NCBI GenBank assembly: GCA_947594835.1
Contig: CANQEH010000006.1
Location: 1 to 64,000, forward strand
DNA: 64,000 nucleotides
Reading direction: 5' to 3'
Source of the DNA: an uncultured Acetatifactor sp.
GTDB taxonomy: Bacteria > Bacillota > Clostridia > Lachnospirales > Lachnospiraceae
Shown: positions 56,100-64,000 of the stretch, one piece after another
Position numbering within the stretch: the stretch's first letter is position 1
Layout: the number at the start of each line of letters is the position of its first letter
The notes under the pieces: generated by a model
What the model saw: the letters and a program-made list of their open reading frames with translations, nothing else
What the model was told of the DNA's origin: nothing
The model's database searches: none
Made by a program: the position numbers and the translations under genes

Positions 56100-57476
56100 T
56101 CAGATTCCTAAAAGGTTTTCGCCGATTTTATGCACGTCGCCCGCTCCCATAGTTATCAACAAGTCGCCGTTTATGCAATTTTCCAGAAGGAAATTTTCAA
56201 TTTCATCAAACGTAGGAAAATAGGCACAATCCCGTCCCAGGGCCTGGATTTCCTCCTGCAGGGTCAGAGAGCTGACGCCCAGGGTGTCCGTCTCCCTGGC
56301 GGCATAAATATCGGCCAAAACCACCCGGTCCGCCAGCGCCAGCGCCTTTGCAAAGTCCTTTAAGAAGGCTTTTGTGCGGGAATAGGTGTGGGGCTGGAAC
56401 ACGCACCAGAGGGTTTTGTGGGGATAGTCCGCCGCCGCCTTTAAGGTAGCGGCGATTTCGGTGGGATGGTGGGCATAATCGTCGATCACGGTGACGCCCC
56501 CGATGGTGCCCTTGTATTCAAAGCGCCGGTCAGCGCCGGTGTAGGACAAGAGGGCCGCGGCCGCAGTTTCCCGGGGGATGGAGAGCAGGTCGGAGAGGGC
56601 GATAGCCGCTGTGGCGTTGGAGGCGTTGTGGACGCCGGGCACCTGGAGGGAAATCTGCTGCTGGCCGGAGGGGCTGTGCAGGGTAAAGGAGGTATGCCCT
56701 TTTTCGTCGCAGGAATAGCCGTCAAAGTAATAGTCCGCCCCAGGCTTGGAATCGTAGGTGACCACCCGGCAGGGCAGCCCCTGGAGGAACTCCTCCGCCC
56801 GGGGGATGGAGCGGTTGAAGATCAGGCAGCCATCTGCGGGCAGCAGGAGTGCAAAACGGCGGAAGGAGCGGCGGATGTCTTCCAGATCCTTGAAAAAGTC
56901 CATGTGGTCTTCTTCTATATTTAATATGATCCCAATTCTGGGGGCAAAGCTCAAAAAGCTGTTGGTGTATTCGCAGGCCTCCGTGACGAAATAATGCTTG
57001 CCCCCCACCCGGATATTGCCCCCGATGGTCTTTAAGATGCCGCCGATGGACAGGGTGGGATCTGTGTCCGCCCTGAGCAGGATCTCGCTGATCATGGAGG
57101 TAGTGGTGGTCTTGCCGTGGGTGCCGCTGACGGCGATGGGGATATCGTAGTTTTTCATCAGCTGTCCCAGAAGCTGTGCCCGGGTGAGGCTGGGGATGTT
57201 CTTTTCCTGTACGGCGATATACTCGGGGTTATCCTGGCGGATGGCGCTGGTAAAGACGGCGCAGTCGATATCCTCTGTAATATTTTCCGCCCTTTGTCCA
57301 TACAATACGTTGATGCCTTTCTGCTCCAGGGCCTCGGTGAGCGGGCTGCGCTGGCGGTCGGAGCCGGAAACGGTAAAACCGGCGTCCGCCAGGATTTCTG
57401 CCAGGCCGCTCATGCTGATACCGCCGATCCCTACAAAATAGACGGAACCGGGGTGGCGAAAATCAATCTGATACAT
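56100..57476 (-). CDS. murC: UDP-N-acetylmuramate-L-alanine ligase
   Basis: The 458-residue enzyme adds L-alanine to UDP-MurNAc in peptidoglycan synthesis. The N-terminal Rossmann domain has VGIGGISMSGLAEIL, the ATP loop is GTHGKTTTTSMI (near 115), and the central and C-terminal Mur-ligase domains follow (NIEEDHMDFF, DDYAHHPTEIAATL). Start: ATG with GAGGAGA. It is a single gene with a promoter in the 57477-57785 gap. Confidence 0.95.
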   Translation of the reverse strand: MYQIDFRHPGSVYFVGIGGISMSGLAEILADAGFTVSGSDRQRSPLTEALEQKGINVLYGQRAENITEDIDCAVFTSAIRQDNPEYIAVQEKNIPSLTRAQLLGQLMKNYDIPIAVSGTHGKTTTTSMISEILLRADTDPTLSIGGILKTIGGNIRVGGKHYFVTEACEYTNSFLSFAPRIGIILNIEEDHMDFFKDLEDIRRSFRRFALLLPADGCLIFNRSIPRAEEFLQGLPCRVVTYDSKPGADYYFDGYSCDEKGHTSFTLHSPSGQQQISLQVPGVHNASNATAAIALSDLLSIPRETAAAALLSYTGADRRFEYKGTIGGVTVIDDYAHHPTEIAATLKAAADYPHKTLWCVFQPHTYSRTKAFLKDFAKALALADRVVLADIYAARETDTLGVSSLTLQEEIQALGRDCAYFPTFDEIENFLLENCINGDLLITMGAGDVHKIGENLLGI

Positions 57477-57531
57477 ATCTCCTCACATTCTGCCGCCGCA
57501 GGCGGCCTGACTGCCTCTGCAATCTCTTACT

Positions 57532-57537
57532 ATTATA
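57532..57537 (-). promoter_or_regulatory. -10 element of the murC promoter
   Basis: TATAAT on the minus strand, 56 bases before murC; the TTGTTT 17 bases further upstream is a weak -35. A GCCGCC/GGCGGC stem (57492-57506) lies in the leader. Confidence 0.45.
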
Positions 57538-57712
57538 TACGGGCGGGAGTCAAAAAACAAATAAAATCTAAAATAGGAAAAAATACCTATGGAGGGCGGA
57601 AAACAGGGGAGATAGAAAGAAATATTACACAAAAACAAAGTGATATTTTTGAAATATATATTTATTATTGATACAAAATTCCGAAAAAAATAATTTTTTT
57701 TAACAATTTATA

Positions 57713-57741
57713 TTCACTTTACCAATATGATGTGATATAAT
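57713..57741 (+). promoter_or_regulatory. Promoter of glgC-glgD
   Basis: TTCACT (57713-57718), 17-base spacer, TATAAT (57736-57741). The 57477-57785 gap holds this promoter, the murC promoter and AT-rich sequence without a gene. Confidence 0.7.
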
Positions 57742-57785
57742 TTCCATACCAGTAAATGGCAAACTAGCTAAACCGAGGTGAAGAT

Positions 57786-59054
57786 ATGATAAAAAAGGAA
57801 ATGATTGCCATGTTGTTGGCAGGAGGGCAGGGCAGTCGTCTGGGCGTTCTCACGTCCAGGGTAGCAAAGCCTGCTGTGGCTTTTGGGGGAAAATACCGAA
57901 TCATTGACTTCCCGCTGTCAAACTGCATCAATTCAGGTGTGGACACGGTAGGCGTGCTGACCCAGTACCGCCCGCTGCGGCTAAACGCCCACATCGGGAT
58001 CGGGATTCCATGGGATCTGGATCGCAACATCGGCGGCGTGACGGTACTGCCGCCCTATGAAAAAAGCAGCAACAGCGAGTGGTACACCGGTACAGCCAAC
58101 GCCATTTACCAGAATCTGGAGTACATGGAGAGCTTCAACCCCGAGTATGTGCTGATCCTCTCCGGCGACCATATCTATAAGATGGACTATGAGGTCATGC
58201 TGGACTTTCACAAGGCCAACGGCGCGGAGGTGACCATTGCGGTGATGCCGGTGCCTCTGGAGGAAGCCAGCCGGTTTGGCATCATGATCGCTGACGAGAA
58301 CCGCCGGATCACTGAATTTGAGGAGAAGCCGGAGCATCCCAGGAGCAACCTGGCCAGCATGGGAATTTATATCTTCAACTGGAAGACACTGCGGGAGGCG
58401 CTGATCGCCATGGCGGACCGCCCGGCGTTAGACTTTGGCAAGCACGTGATTCCCTACTGCCATGAGAAGGGGGCCCCGCTGTACGCCTATGAGTTTACGG
58501 GGTATTGGAAGGACGTTGGAACCTTAAGCTCCTACTGGGAGGCCAATATGGAGCTGATCGATGTTGTGCCCGACTTCAACCTGTACGAGGAATACTGGAA
58601 GATCTATACCAGAAGCGAGATCCAGCCGCCCCAGTATCTGTCAAACGACAGCGTGGTGGAAAAGTGCATTATCGGCGAGGGGACGGATATCTACGGCGAG
58701 GTTTACAATTCCGTGATCGGCTGCGGCGTTACCATTGGAAAGGGGACGGTGGTACGGGATTCGATCATCATGAACCAGACCAGCATTGGCAGCGGATGCG
58801 TCATCAACAAAGCCATTGTGGCGGAGGATGTGTCCATCGGTGACAACGTCACGCTGGGAGAGGGCGAGGAGGCGCCCAACGAAACGGCGCCCCATATCTA
58901 CAACCACGGGCTGGTCACCATCGGGGAGAAGAGTGTGATCCCCACGGGCGTTTCCATCGGCAAGAATACGGTTGTGTTTGGCGAAACAGAGGACTCGGAT
59001 TACGAAAATGCCCGGCTGGCCAGCGGCAAATCTTTGATTAAGGCAGGTGAATAG
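57786..59054 (+). CDS. glgC: Glucose-1-phosphate adenylyltransferase, catalytic subunit
   Basis: The 422-residue enzyme makes ADP-glucose for glycogen synthesis. The pyrophosphorylase loop is [11 protein letters not shown] (near 11-21), the sugar-phosphate Lys is in [18 protein letters not shown] binds glucose-1-phosphate and metal, and a left-handed beta-helix of hexapeptides (about 290-400) ends the chain. Start: ATG with GAGGTGA. glgD follows two bases later. Confidence 0.95.
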   Translation: MIKKEMIAMLLAGGQGSRLGVLTSRVAKPAVAFGGKYRIIDFPLSNCINSGVDTVGVLTQYRPLRLNAHIGIGIPWDLDRNIGGVTVLPPYEKSSNSEWYTGTANAIYQNLEYMESFNPEYVLILSGDHIYKMDYEVMLDFHKANGAEVTIAVMPVPLEEASRFGIMIADENRRITEFEEKPEHPRSNLASMGIYIFNWKTLREALIAMADRPALDFGKHVIPYCHEKGAPLYAYEFTGYWKDVGTLSSYWEANMELIDVVPDFNLYEEYWKIYTRSEIQPPQYLSNDSVVEKCIIGEGTDIYGEVYNSVIGCGVTIGKGTVVRDSIIMNQTSIGSGCVINKAIVAEDVSIGDNVTLGEGEEAPNETAPHIYNHGLVTIGEKSVIPTGVSIGKNTVVFGETEDSDYENARLASGKSLIKAGE

Positions 59055-59056
59055 CA

Positions 59057-60181
59057 GTGAGAGCGATCGGAATCGTATTAGCGGGCGGCAACAACAACAG
59101 GATGAAGGCCCTGTCGCAGAAAAGAGCCATCTGTGCCATGCCTATCGCAGGAAGTTACCGCAGCATAGATTTTACATTGAGCAATATGTCCAATTCCCAT
59201 ATCCAGAGGGTGGCGGTGTTCACGCAGTACAATGCGAAAAGCCTGAACGAACACTTAAGTTCCTCCAAGTGGTGGGATTTTGGGCGAAAGCAGGGCGGGC
59301 TGTACGTGCTGACCCCGGCGGTGACGGCGGAGAACAGCAACTGGTACAGGGGGACGGCGGACGCCATCTACCAGAACCTGTCTTTTCTGAAAAACAGCCA
59401 TGAGCCCTATGTGGTGATCGCTTCCGGCGACGGCGTGTATAAGATGGATTACAACAAAGTCCTGGAATACCATATCGAGAAAAAGGCGGACATCACGGTG
59501 GTATGCCGGGACATGGAACCCGGCACGAACGTAGAGCGGTTTGGCACGGTGCGCATGAACGAGGAGTTCCGCATCGAGGAGTTTGAGGAGAAGCCGCTTC
59601 AGGCCAAGACCAATACCATTTCCTGCGGTATCTATGTCCTGCGCCGCCGCCAGCTGATCGAGATGATCGAGAAATGTGCGGAGGAAGACAGATATGATTT
59701 TGTGCGGGATATCCTGATCCGGTACAAGGACGTAAAGCGGATCTTTGGGTATAAGATGAAAGATTACTGGCGCAATATCGCCTCGGTGGAGGACTATTTC
59801 GGCGCCAACATGGATTTTTTGAGAGCGGATGTAAGAGACTATTTCTTTAAGCAGTACCCGGATATCTATTCCAAGGTGGACGACCTTCCGCCTGCGAAGT
59901 ACAATCCGGGGGCCTGCGTGAAGAACAGCCTGGTCTCCAGCGGCTGTATCGTAAACGGCACGTTGGAAGATTCGGTGGTCTTTAAAAAGAGCTATATCGG
60001 CAACAACTGTGTCATTAAGAATTCCATTATCCTGAACGATGTTTACATCGGGGATAATTCATACATTGAGAACTGCATCGTAGAAAGTCGTGACACCATC
60101 CGGGCTAACTCCCGTTATGTAGGGGATGACGGTAAAATCCGGATTGTTGTAGAAAGGAATGAGAGGTACACAATGAGCTGA
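59057..60181 (+). CDS. glgD: GlgD, ADP-glucose pyrophosphorylase regulatory subunit
   Basis: The 374-residue homologue of GlgC has a degenerate nucleotide loop (LAGGNNNRMKAL instead of GGxGxRL) while keeping the overall fold and the C-terminal beta-helix. GlgD in Firmicutes forms a heterotetramer with GlgC and raises its activity; alone it is poorly or not active. GTG 59057 is the start, overlapping no gene and lying within the glgC-glgD operon. Confidence 0.92.
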   Translation: MRAIGIVLAGGNNNRMKALSQKRAICAMPIAGSYRSIDFTLSNMSNSHIQRVAVFTQYNAKSLNEHLSSSKWWDFGRKQGGLYVLTPAVTAENSNWYRGTADAIYQNLSFLKNSHEPYVVIASGDGVYKMDYNKVLEYHIEKKADITVVCRDMEPGTNVERFGTVRMNEEFRIEEFEEKPLQAKTNTISCGIYVLRRRQLIEMIEKCAEEDRYDFVRDILIRYKDVKRIFGYKMKDYWRNIASVEDYFGANMDFLRADVRDYFFKQYPDIYSKVDDLPPAKYNPGACVKNSLVSSGCIVNGTLEDSVVFKKSYIGNNCVIKNSIILNDVYIGDNSYIENCIVESRDTIRANSRYVGDDGKIRIVVERNERYTMS

Positions 60182-60233
60182 CGTGACGGAGGGGAGCCGT
60201 CTGTCAGCCGCAAAAAGAAAGGGGTAAATGAAT

Positions 60234-60515
60234 ATGGAAGTTACTGATGTACGTGTGCGCAAAATTGCCAATGCGGGCAAGATGAGGGCAGTCGTGTCCA
60301 TCACGCTGGACAGCGTGTTCGTGGTACATGACATTAAGGTCATCGAAGGCGACAAGGGACTGTTCATCGCCATGCCGAGCAAGAAGGCCACAGATGGGAA
60401 ATACCGGGATATCGCCCATCCCATCAACTCAGAGACCAGGGAGGAGATCCAGGAGATCGTCCTTCAGGAGTATGAGCAGGCGCCGGAAGAGGAAATGTTT
60501 GCAGTCGCAGAGTAA
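60234..60515 (+). CDS. spoVG: Septation/sporulation regulator SpoVG
   Basis: From ATG 60234 the protein has 93 residues. The N-terminus [11 protein letters not shown] and the helix-rich core ([33 protein letters not shown]) are diagnostic. It binds RNA or DNA and affects capsule, septation and sporulation genes. ATG 60228 two codons earlier is possible, but MEVTDVR is the usual start. Confidence 0.95.
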   Translation: MEVTDVRVRKIANAGKMRAVVSITLDSVFVVHDIKVIEGDKGLFIAMPSKKATDGKYRDIAHPINSETREEIQEIVLQEYEQAPEEEMFAVAE

Positions 60516-60527
60516 CAACATGGGAAG

Positions 60528-60556
60528 CCGCAGGGGACAACCTCCTGCGGTTTTTT
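60528..60556 (+). terminator. Terminator after spoVG
   Basis: CCGCAGG (60528-60534) pairs with CCTGCGG (60544-60550), followed by six Ts. Confidence 0.85.
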
Positions 60557-60648
60557 GTGCAATCTTTTCTCTTGTTTTTTCGGGGGAAAAATGAGACAAT
60601 AAAAAGCAGCTTACAAGGAAACGGCGCGGTGCGCGGAATGGATGCGGG

Positions 60649-61218
60649 ATGTATATTATCGTAGGGCTGGGAAACCCCGGCAGGCAATATGAAAACACGA
60701 GACATAACATAGGCTTTGACGCAGTGGACAGGCTGGCGAAAAAGGCGGGGATCGGCCTGACGGAAAAAAAGCACGGTGCGGTTGTGGGAAAGGGCCTGAT
60801 CGCAGGGCAGAAGTGTATTCTGGCCAAGCCCCAGACCTACATGAATCTCAGTGGCCAAAGCGTGCGCCAGCTTCTGGATTTTTACAAGGTGGACGAAACC
60901 GCAGAGCTGATTGTGATTTCCGACGATGTGAGCCTGGCTGTGGGGCAGCTGCGCATCCGAAAGAAGGGCAGCGCCGGCGGGCACAACGGGCTGAAGGATA
61001 TTATCGCCCATCTCGGGCACGATACTTTCCTGCGCGTCAGGATGGGCGTGGGGGAGAAGCCTGCAGGTTATGACCTGGCGGACTATGTGCTGGGGCATTT
61101 CTCAAAAGAGGAGCGCACGGCAATGGACGACGCCGCTGAGCGGGCGGCAGAGGCGGTGGAGGTCATCCTGACCCGGGGGGCGGACGCCGCCATGAACGAG
61201 TTTAACCAGAAAATGTGA
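60649..61218 (+). CDS. pth: Peptidyl-tRNA hydrolase
   Basis: The 189-residue enzyme recycles peptidyl-tRNA. Visible motifs are GLGNPGRQYENTRHNIGFD (catalytic His near 20), KPQTYMNLSG, and SAGGHNGLKDI. Start: ATG 60649. mfd follows 36 bases on, the common spoVG - pth - mfd order of Firmicutes. Confidence 0.95.
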   Translation: MYIIVGLGNPGRQYENTRHNIGFDAVDRLAKKAGIGLTEKKHGAVVGKGLIAGQKCILAKPQTYMNLSGQSVRQLLDFYKVDETAELIVISDDVSLAVGQLRIRKKGSAGGHNGLKDIIAHLGHDTFLRVRMGVGEKPAGYDLADYVLGHFSKEERTAMDDAAERAAEAVEVILTRGADAAMNEFNQKM

Positions 61219-61254
61219 CGTTCCGCGATCGGAAGATTGCGGGAAAGGGGAGAT

Positions 61255-64000
61255 ATGCAGGCATTGCTTTCGCCGCTGGAGGAACTGGCGGAGTATAAGC
61301 CCATCCGGGAACAACTGCAAAAAGGCAAGGCGCCCGTGGCCCTGTCCGGGTGCGTAGACTCTCAGAAGCTGCACCTGATCTACGGCCTTGGCCAGAGCTT
61401 CCACATGAAGGTCATTGTGACATACAGCGATTTAAAGGCCAGGGAGATTTTCGACGAGTACCAATTTTATGACAGAAATGTCATGTTATATCCGGCCAAG
61501 GACCTGATCTTTTTCCAGGCCGATATCCACGGCAACCAGCTGGTAAAGCAGCGGGTGAAAGTGCTGCGGCGCCTGATGGAGCACAAGCCGGTGACCATCG
61601 TCACCACCTATGCGGCCCTGATGACGCCCCAGGCGCTCTGGGACAGGGAGCGGGCGGTGATCGAGATCAGCCGGGGGGAAAGCCTTCAGGAGAGCGCTTT
61701 TCTGGAGCGGCTGGTGTCGCTGGGGTATGAGCGCACCTATCAGGTAGAGGGGCCCGGGCAGTTCTGTGTCCGCGGCGGCATTATCGACGTGTTCGATTTG
61801 ACGGAGGAAAATCCTTACCGCATCGAGCTGTGGGGGGACGAGGTGGAGTCCATCCGCAGCTTTGACATCTTAAGCCAGCGCTCGATTGAAAAGCTGGAAA
61901 GCGTTTCCATCTATCCCGCCATGGAGTTTCTGCTAAGTGACACAGACGTCAGAAATGGGCTGGAAAAGCTGGAGAAGGAGGCGGCGAAGCAGGAGGCGTA
62001 TTTCCGGGAGGCCCACCGGCCGGAGGAGGCCCACCGCATTGCCTCCCAGGTGAAGGAGCTGAGGGAACAGCTCTTAGAGTTAAAAAGCCAGGCAAACCTG
62101 GAGGGATATATCAAATATTTTTGCCGGGATATGGTGACGATGCCGGAGCTTCTGGCGCATCTGGCCAGGCAGGGGGAAAAGCCTGCGTTTTTCCTGGATG
62201 AGCCTGTCCGCCTGAAGGAACAGGCGGAGGCGGTGGAACAGGAATTCAGGGAGAGCATGGCAAACCGGGTGGAAAAGGGATATATCCTGCCCTCCCAGAT
62301 GGATATCTTATACAGCGGCGAGCAGGTGGCGGCCAGATTGCTGCAGTGCAGCGTGGCCACTCTTTCCACCATGGAGGGCAAGGGATATTTTAAGACGGAA
62401 CACCGCATGGATGTGTCCGCCAGAAATGTTGCGCCTTACAACAACAGTTTTGAGCAGCTGGTGAAAGACTTAAAGCAGTTCCGCAAGGGCGGTTACCGCG
62501 TGCTGCTTTTGTCCGGCTCCCGCACCAGGGCAAAGCGCCTGGCGGAGGATTTAAGGGATCGGGAACTGGCAGCCGTCTACACGCAGGATCCTTCCCGCAC
62601 TGTGCAGCCCGGGGAAGTGGTCACCTATTACGGCCATGTCAACCGGGGATTTGAGTACCCGCTGATTAAATTTGTGGTGTTGTCCGAGACGGACATCTTT
62701 GGTGCGGAAAAGAAAAAGAAAAAGTCCAGGAAGCTCTACCAGGGGCAGAAGATCAAGGATTTTGACGAGCTGAAGGTGGGGGACTATGTGGTGCATGAAA
62801 GCCACGGCCTGGGCATCTACCGGGGCATCGAGCAGGTGGAGATGGAGAATGTAGTCAAGGACTACATCAAGATAGAGTACCGGGACGGGGGGAACCTCTA
62901 TGTGCTGGCCACCGGGCTGGATGTGATCCAGAAGTACGCCTCCTCCGAGGCAAAGAAGCCGAAGCTCAATAAGCTGGGCAGCAAGGAGTGGGAGAAGACC
63001 AAATCAAAAGTCCGGAGCGCAGTGGACGAGGTGGCCAGGGATCTGGTGGAGCTGTACGCCCTGCGCAGGCAAAGCGCCGGATATCAATTTCAAAAGGACA
63101 CCGTGTGGCAGCGGGAGTTTGAGGAGATGTTTCCCTTTGAGGAGACGGAGGATCAGCTGGCGGCCATCGCGGACACCAAGGCGGATATGGAGAGCCCCCG
63201 GATCATGGACCGGCTGATCTGCGGGGATGTGGGCTACGGTAAGACGGAGATTGCCATCCGTGCCGCCTTCAAGGCGGTGCAGGAGAACAAGCAGGTGGTG
63301 TATCTGGTGCCCACCACCATCCTGGCCCAGCAGCATTACAACACGTTTGTACAGCGGATGAAGGACTTTCCCATCCGGGTGGATCTGCTGAGCCGCTTCC
63401 GGACACCCGCCGAGATCAGAAAGACCTTGAAGGATCTGGAAAAGGGGCTGGTGGACATTGTGATCGGCACCCACAGGGTTTTGTCCGACGACGTGAAGTT
63501 CAAAGACCTGGGGCTTTTGGTGATCGACGAGGAGCAGCGCTTTGGCGTGGCCCACAAGGAAAAGATCAAAAAGCTGAAAGGGAATGTGGACGTGCTGACC
63601 CTGACGGCTACCCCCATCCCCCGGACGCTGCACATGAGCCTGGTGGGCATACGGGACATGAGCGTGCTGGAGGAGGCGCCGGAGGACAGGCTGCCGATCC
63701 AGACCTTTGTGTGCGAGTACAATGAGGAGATGGTGCGGGAGGCAGTCTCCAGGGAGCTGGCACGGGGCGGACAGGTGTACTATGTTTACAACCGCGTCAA
63801 CACAATTGCGGATGTGGCCGCCCGGCTCCAGGCGCTGGTTCCGGAGGCGTCGGTGGCCTTCGCCCATGGCCAGATGAAGGAGAGCGAACTGGAGCGGATC
63901 ATGTATGATTTCGTGGGCGGAGAGATTGACGTTCTGGTGTCCACCACCATCATTGAAACCGGGCTGGACATCTCCAATGTGAACACCATGATTATCCATG
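61255..64000 (+). CDS. mfd: Transcription-repair coupling factor, 3'-truncated by the window
   Basis: About 915 codons are present from ATG 61255 (GGGAAAGGGGAG upstream); no stop occurs before the right edge. The UvrB-like module (about 1-320), the RNA-polymerase-interacting domain (about 500-570, [19 protein letters not shown]) and the RecG-like helicase (Walker [14 protein letters not shown] near 660, [27 protein letters not shown]) are visible. Mfd removes stalled RNA polymerase and recruits UvrA. The remaining C-terminal part lies outside the window. Confidence 0.95.
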   Translation, partial: MQALLSPLEELAEYKPIREQLQKGKAPVALSGCVDSQKLHLIYGLGQSFHMKVIVTYSDLKAREIFDEYQFYDRNVMLYPAKDLIFFQADIHGNQLVKQRVKVLRRLMEHKPVTIVTTYAALMTPQALWDRERAVIEISRGESLQESAFLERLVSLGYERTYQVEGPGQFCVRGGIIDVFDLTEENPYRIELWGDEVESIRSFDILSQRSIEKLESVSIYPAMEFLLSDTDVRNGLEKLEKEAAKQEAYFREAHRPEEAHRIASQVKELREQLLELKSQANLEGYIKYFCRDMVTMPELLAHLARQGEKPAFFLDEPVRLKEQAEAVEQEFRESMANRVEKGYILPSQMDILYSGEQVAARLLQCSVATLSTMEGKGYFKTEHRMDVSARNVAPYNNSFEQLVKDLKQFRKGGYRVLLLSGSRTRAKRLAEDLRDRELAAVYTQDPSRTVQPGEVVTYYGHVNRGFEYPLIKFVVLSETDIFGAEKKKKKSRKLYQGQKIKDFDELKVGDYVVHESHGLGIYRGIEQVEMENVVKDYIKIEYRDGGNLYVLATGLDVIQKYASSEAKKPKLNKLGSKEWEKTKSKVRSAVDEVARDLVELYALRRQSAGYQFQKDTVWQREFEEMFPFEETEDQLAAIADTKADMESPRIMDRLICGDVGYGKTEIAIRAAFKAVQENKQVVYLVPTTILAQQHYNTFVQRMKDFPIRVDLLSRFRTPAEIRKTLKDLEKGLVDIVIGTHRVLSDDVKFKDLGLLVIDEEQRFGVAHKEKIKKLKGNVDVLTLTATPIPRTLHMSLVGIRDMSVLEEAPEDRLPIQTFVCEYNEEMVREAVSRELARGGQVYYVYNRVNTIADVAARLQALVPEASVAFAHGQMKESELERIMYDFVGGEIDVLVSTTIIETGLDISNVNTMIIH

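Overview
The window looks like the chromosome of a GC-rich, spore-forming, anaerobic Gram-positive bacterium, most probably of the Lachnospiraceae (class Clostridia). The pointers are spoVG, a cwlD-type spore-cortex amidase, a SleB/CwlJ-type hydrolase, the glgC/glgD pair, a long-form PRPP synthetase, DnaD- and DnaC-like loader genes, a sortase B with one substrate, and an F-type ATP synthase whose c subunit carries the full sodium-site pattern. The tsaC - rpiB - upp - ATP synthase order recalls the ywlC - ywlF - upp - atp region of Bacillus. Species cannot be fixed from the sequence alone.

Layout. 1-2.5 kb: left-edge LexA-type box, a small hypothetical gene and a membrane-anchored GH18 protein. 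2.5-11.7 kb (minus strand): sortase B, its probable substrate, two hybrid sensor kinases and a large polytopic membrane protein. 11.8-19.1 kb: a sporulation amidase gene (cwlD type) cut into two in-phase pieces by a 6,583-bp element that carries a serine recombinase and a sugar ABC importer with its LacI-family repressor. 19.2-28.4 kb: MMPL exporter plus a GLUG-repeat surface protein, tsaC, rpiB, upp and a cell-wall hydrolase. 29.6-37 kb: the complete ATP synthase operon. 37-41 kb: methyltransferase and surface protein genes. 41-47.5 kb: queT under a preQ1-I riboswitch, glycogen debranching enzyme, HAD phosphatase, GH31 alpha-glucosidase, and bioY under BirA-type operators. 47.5-52.4 kb: an accessory stretch with an AgrA/AgrC-like two-component system, hypothetical genes, a GNAT toxin-like gene broken by one stop codon, and an apparent stand-alone structured small RNA. 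52.4-57.5 kb (minus): prs, replication-loader genes, a run of DnaA-box-like 9-mers, murC. 57.8-64 kb: glgC, glgD, spoVG, pth, and mfd running off the right edge.

The most notable object is the interrupted amidase. Removing the segment between two 9-bp direct repeats (11952-11960 and 18535-18543) rejoins the two parts without a frame change into a 236-residue Amidase_3 protein with all three zinc ligands. The joined element ends would form a 46-bp imperfect palindrome centred on the first two bases of the repeat, as expected for a serine-recombinase attP site. The truncated amidase frame, a 46-codon ORF and the recombinase are linked by two successive ATGA stop/start overlaps, and a sigmaE-type -10 lies upstream of the amidase. 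This is the architecture expected of a skin-like element excised during sporulation, but its cargo is a carbohydrate transporter rather than phage genes. Excision itself is inferred, not shown.
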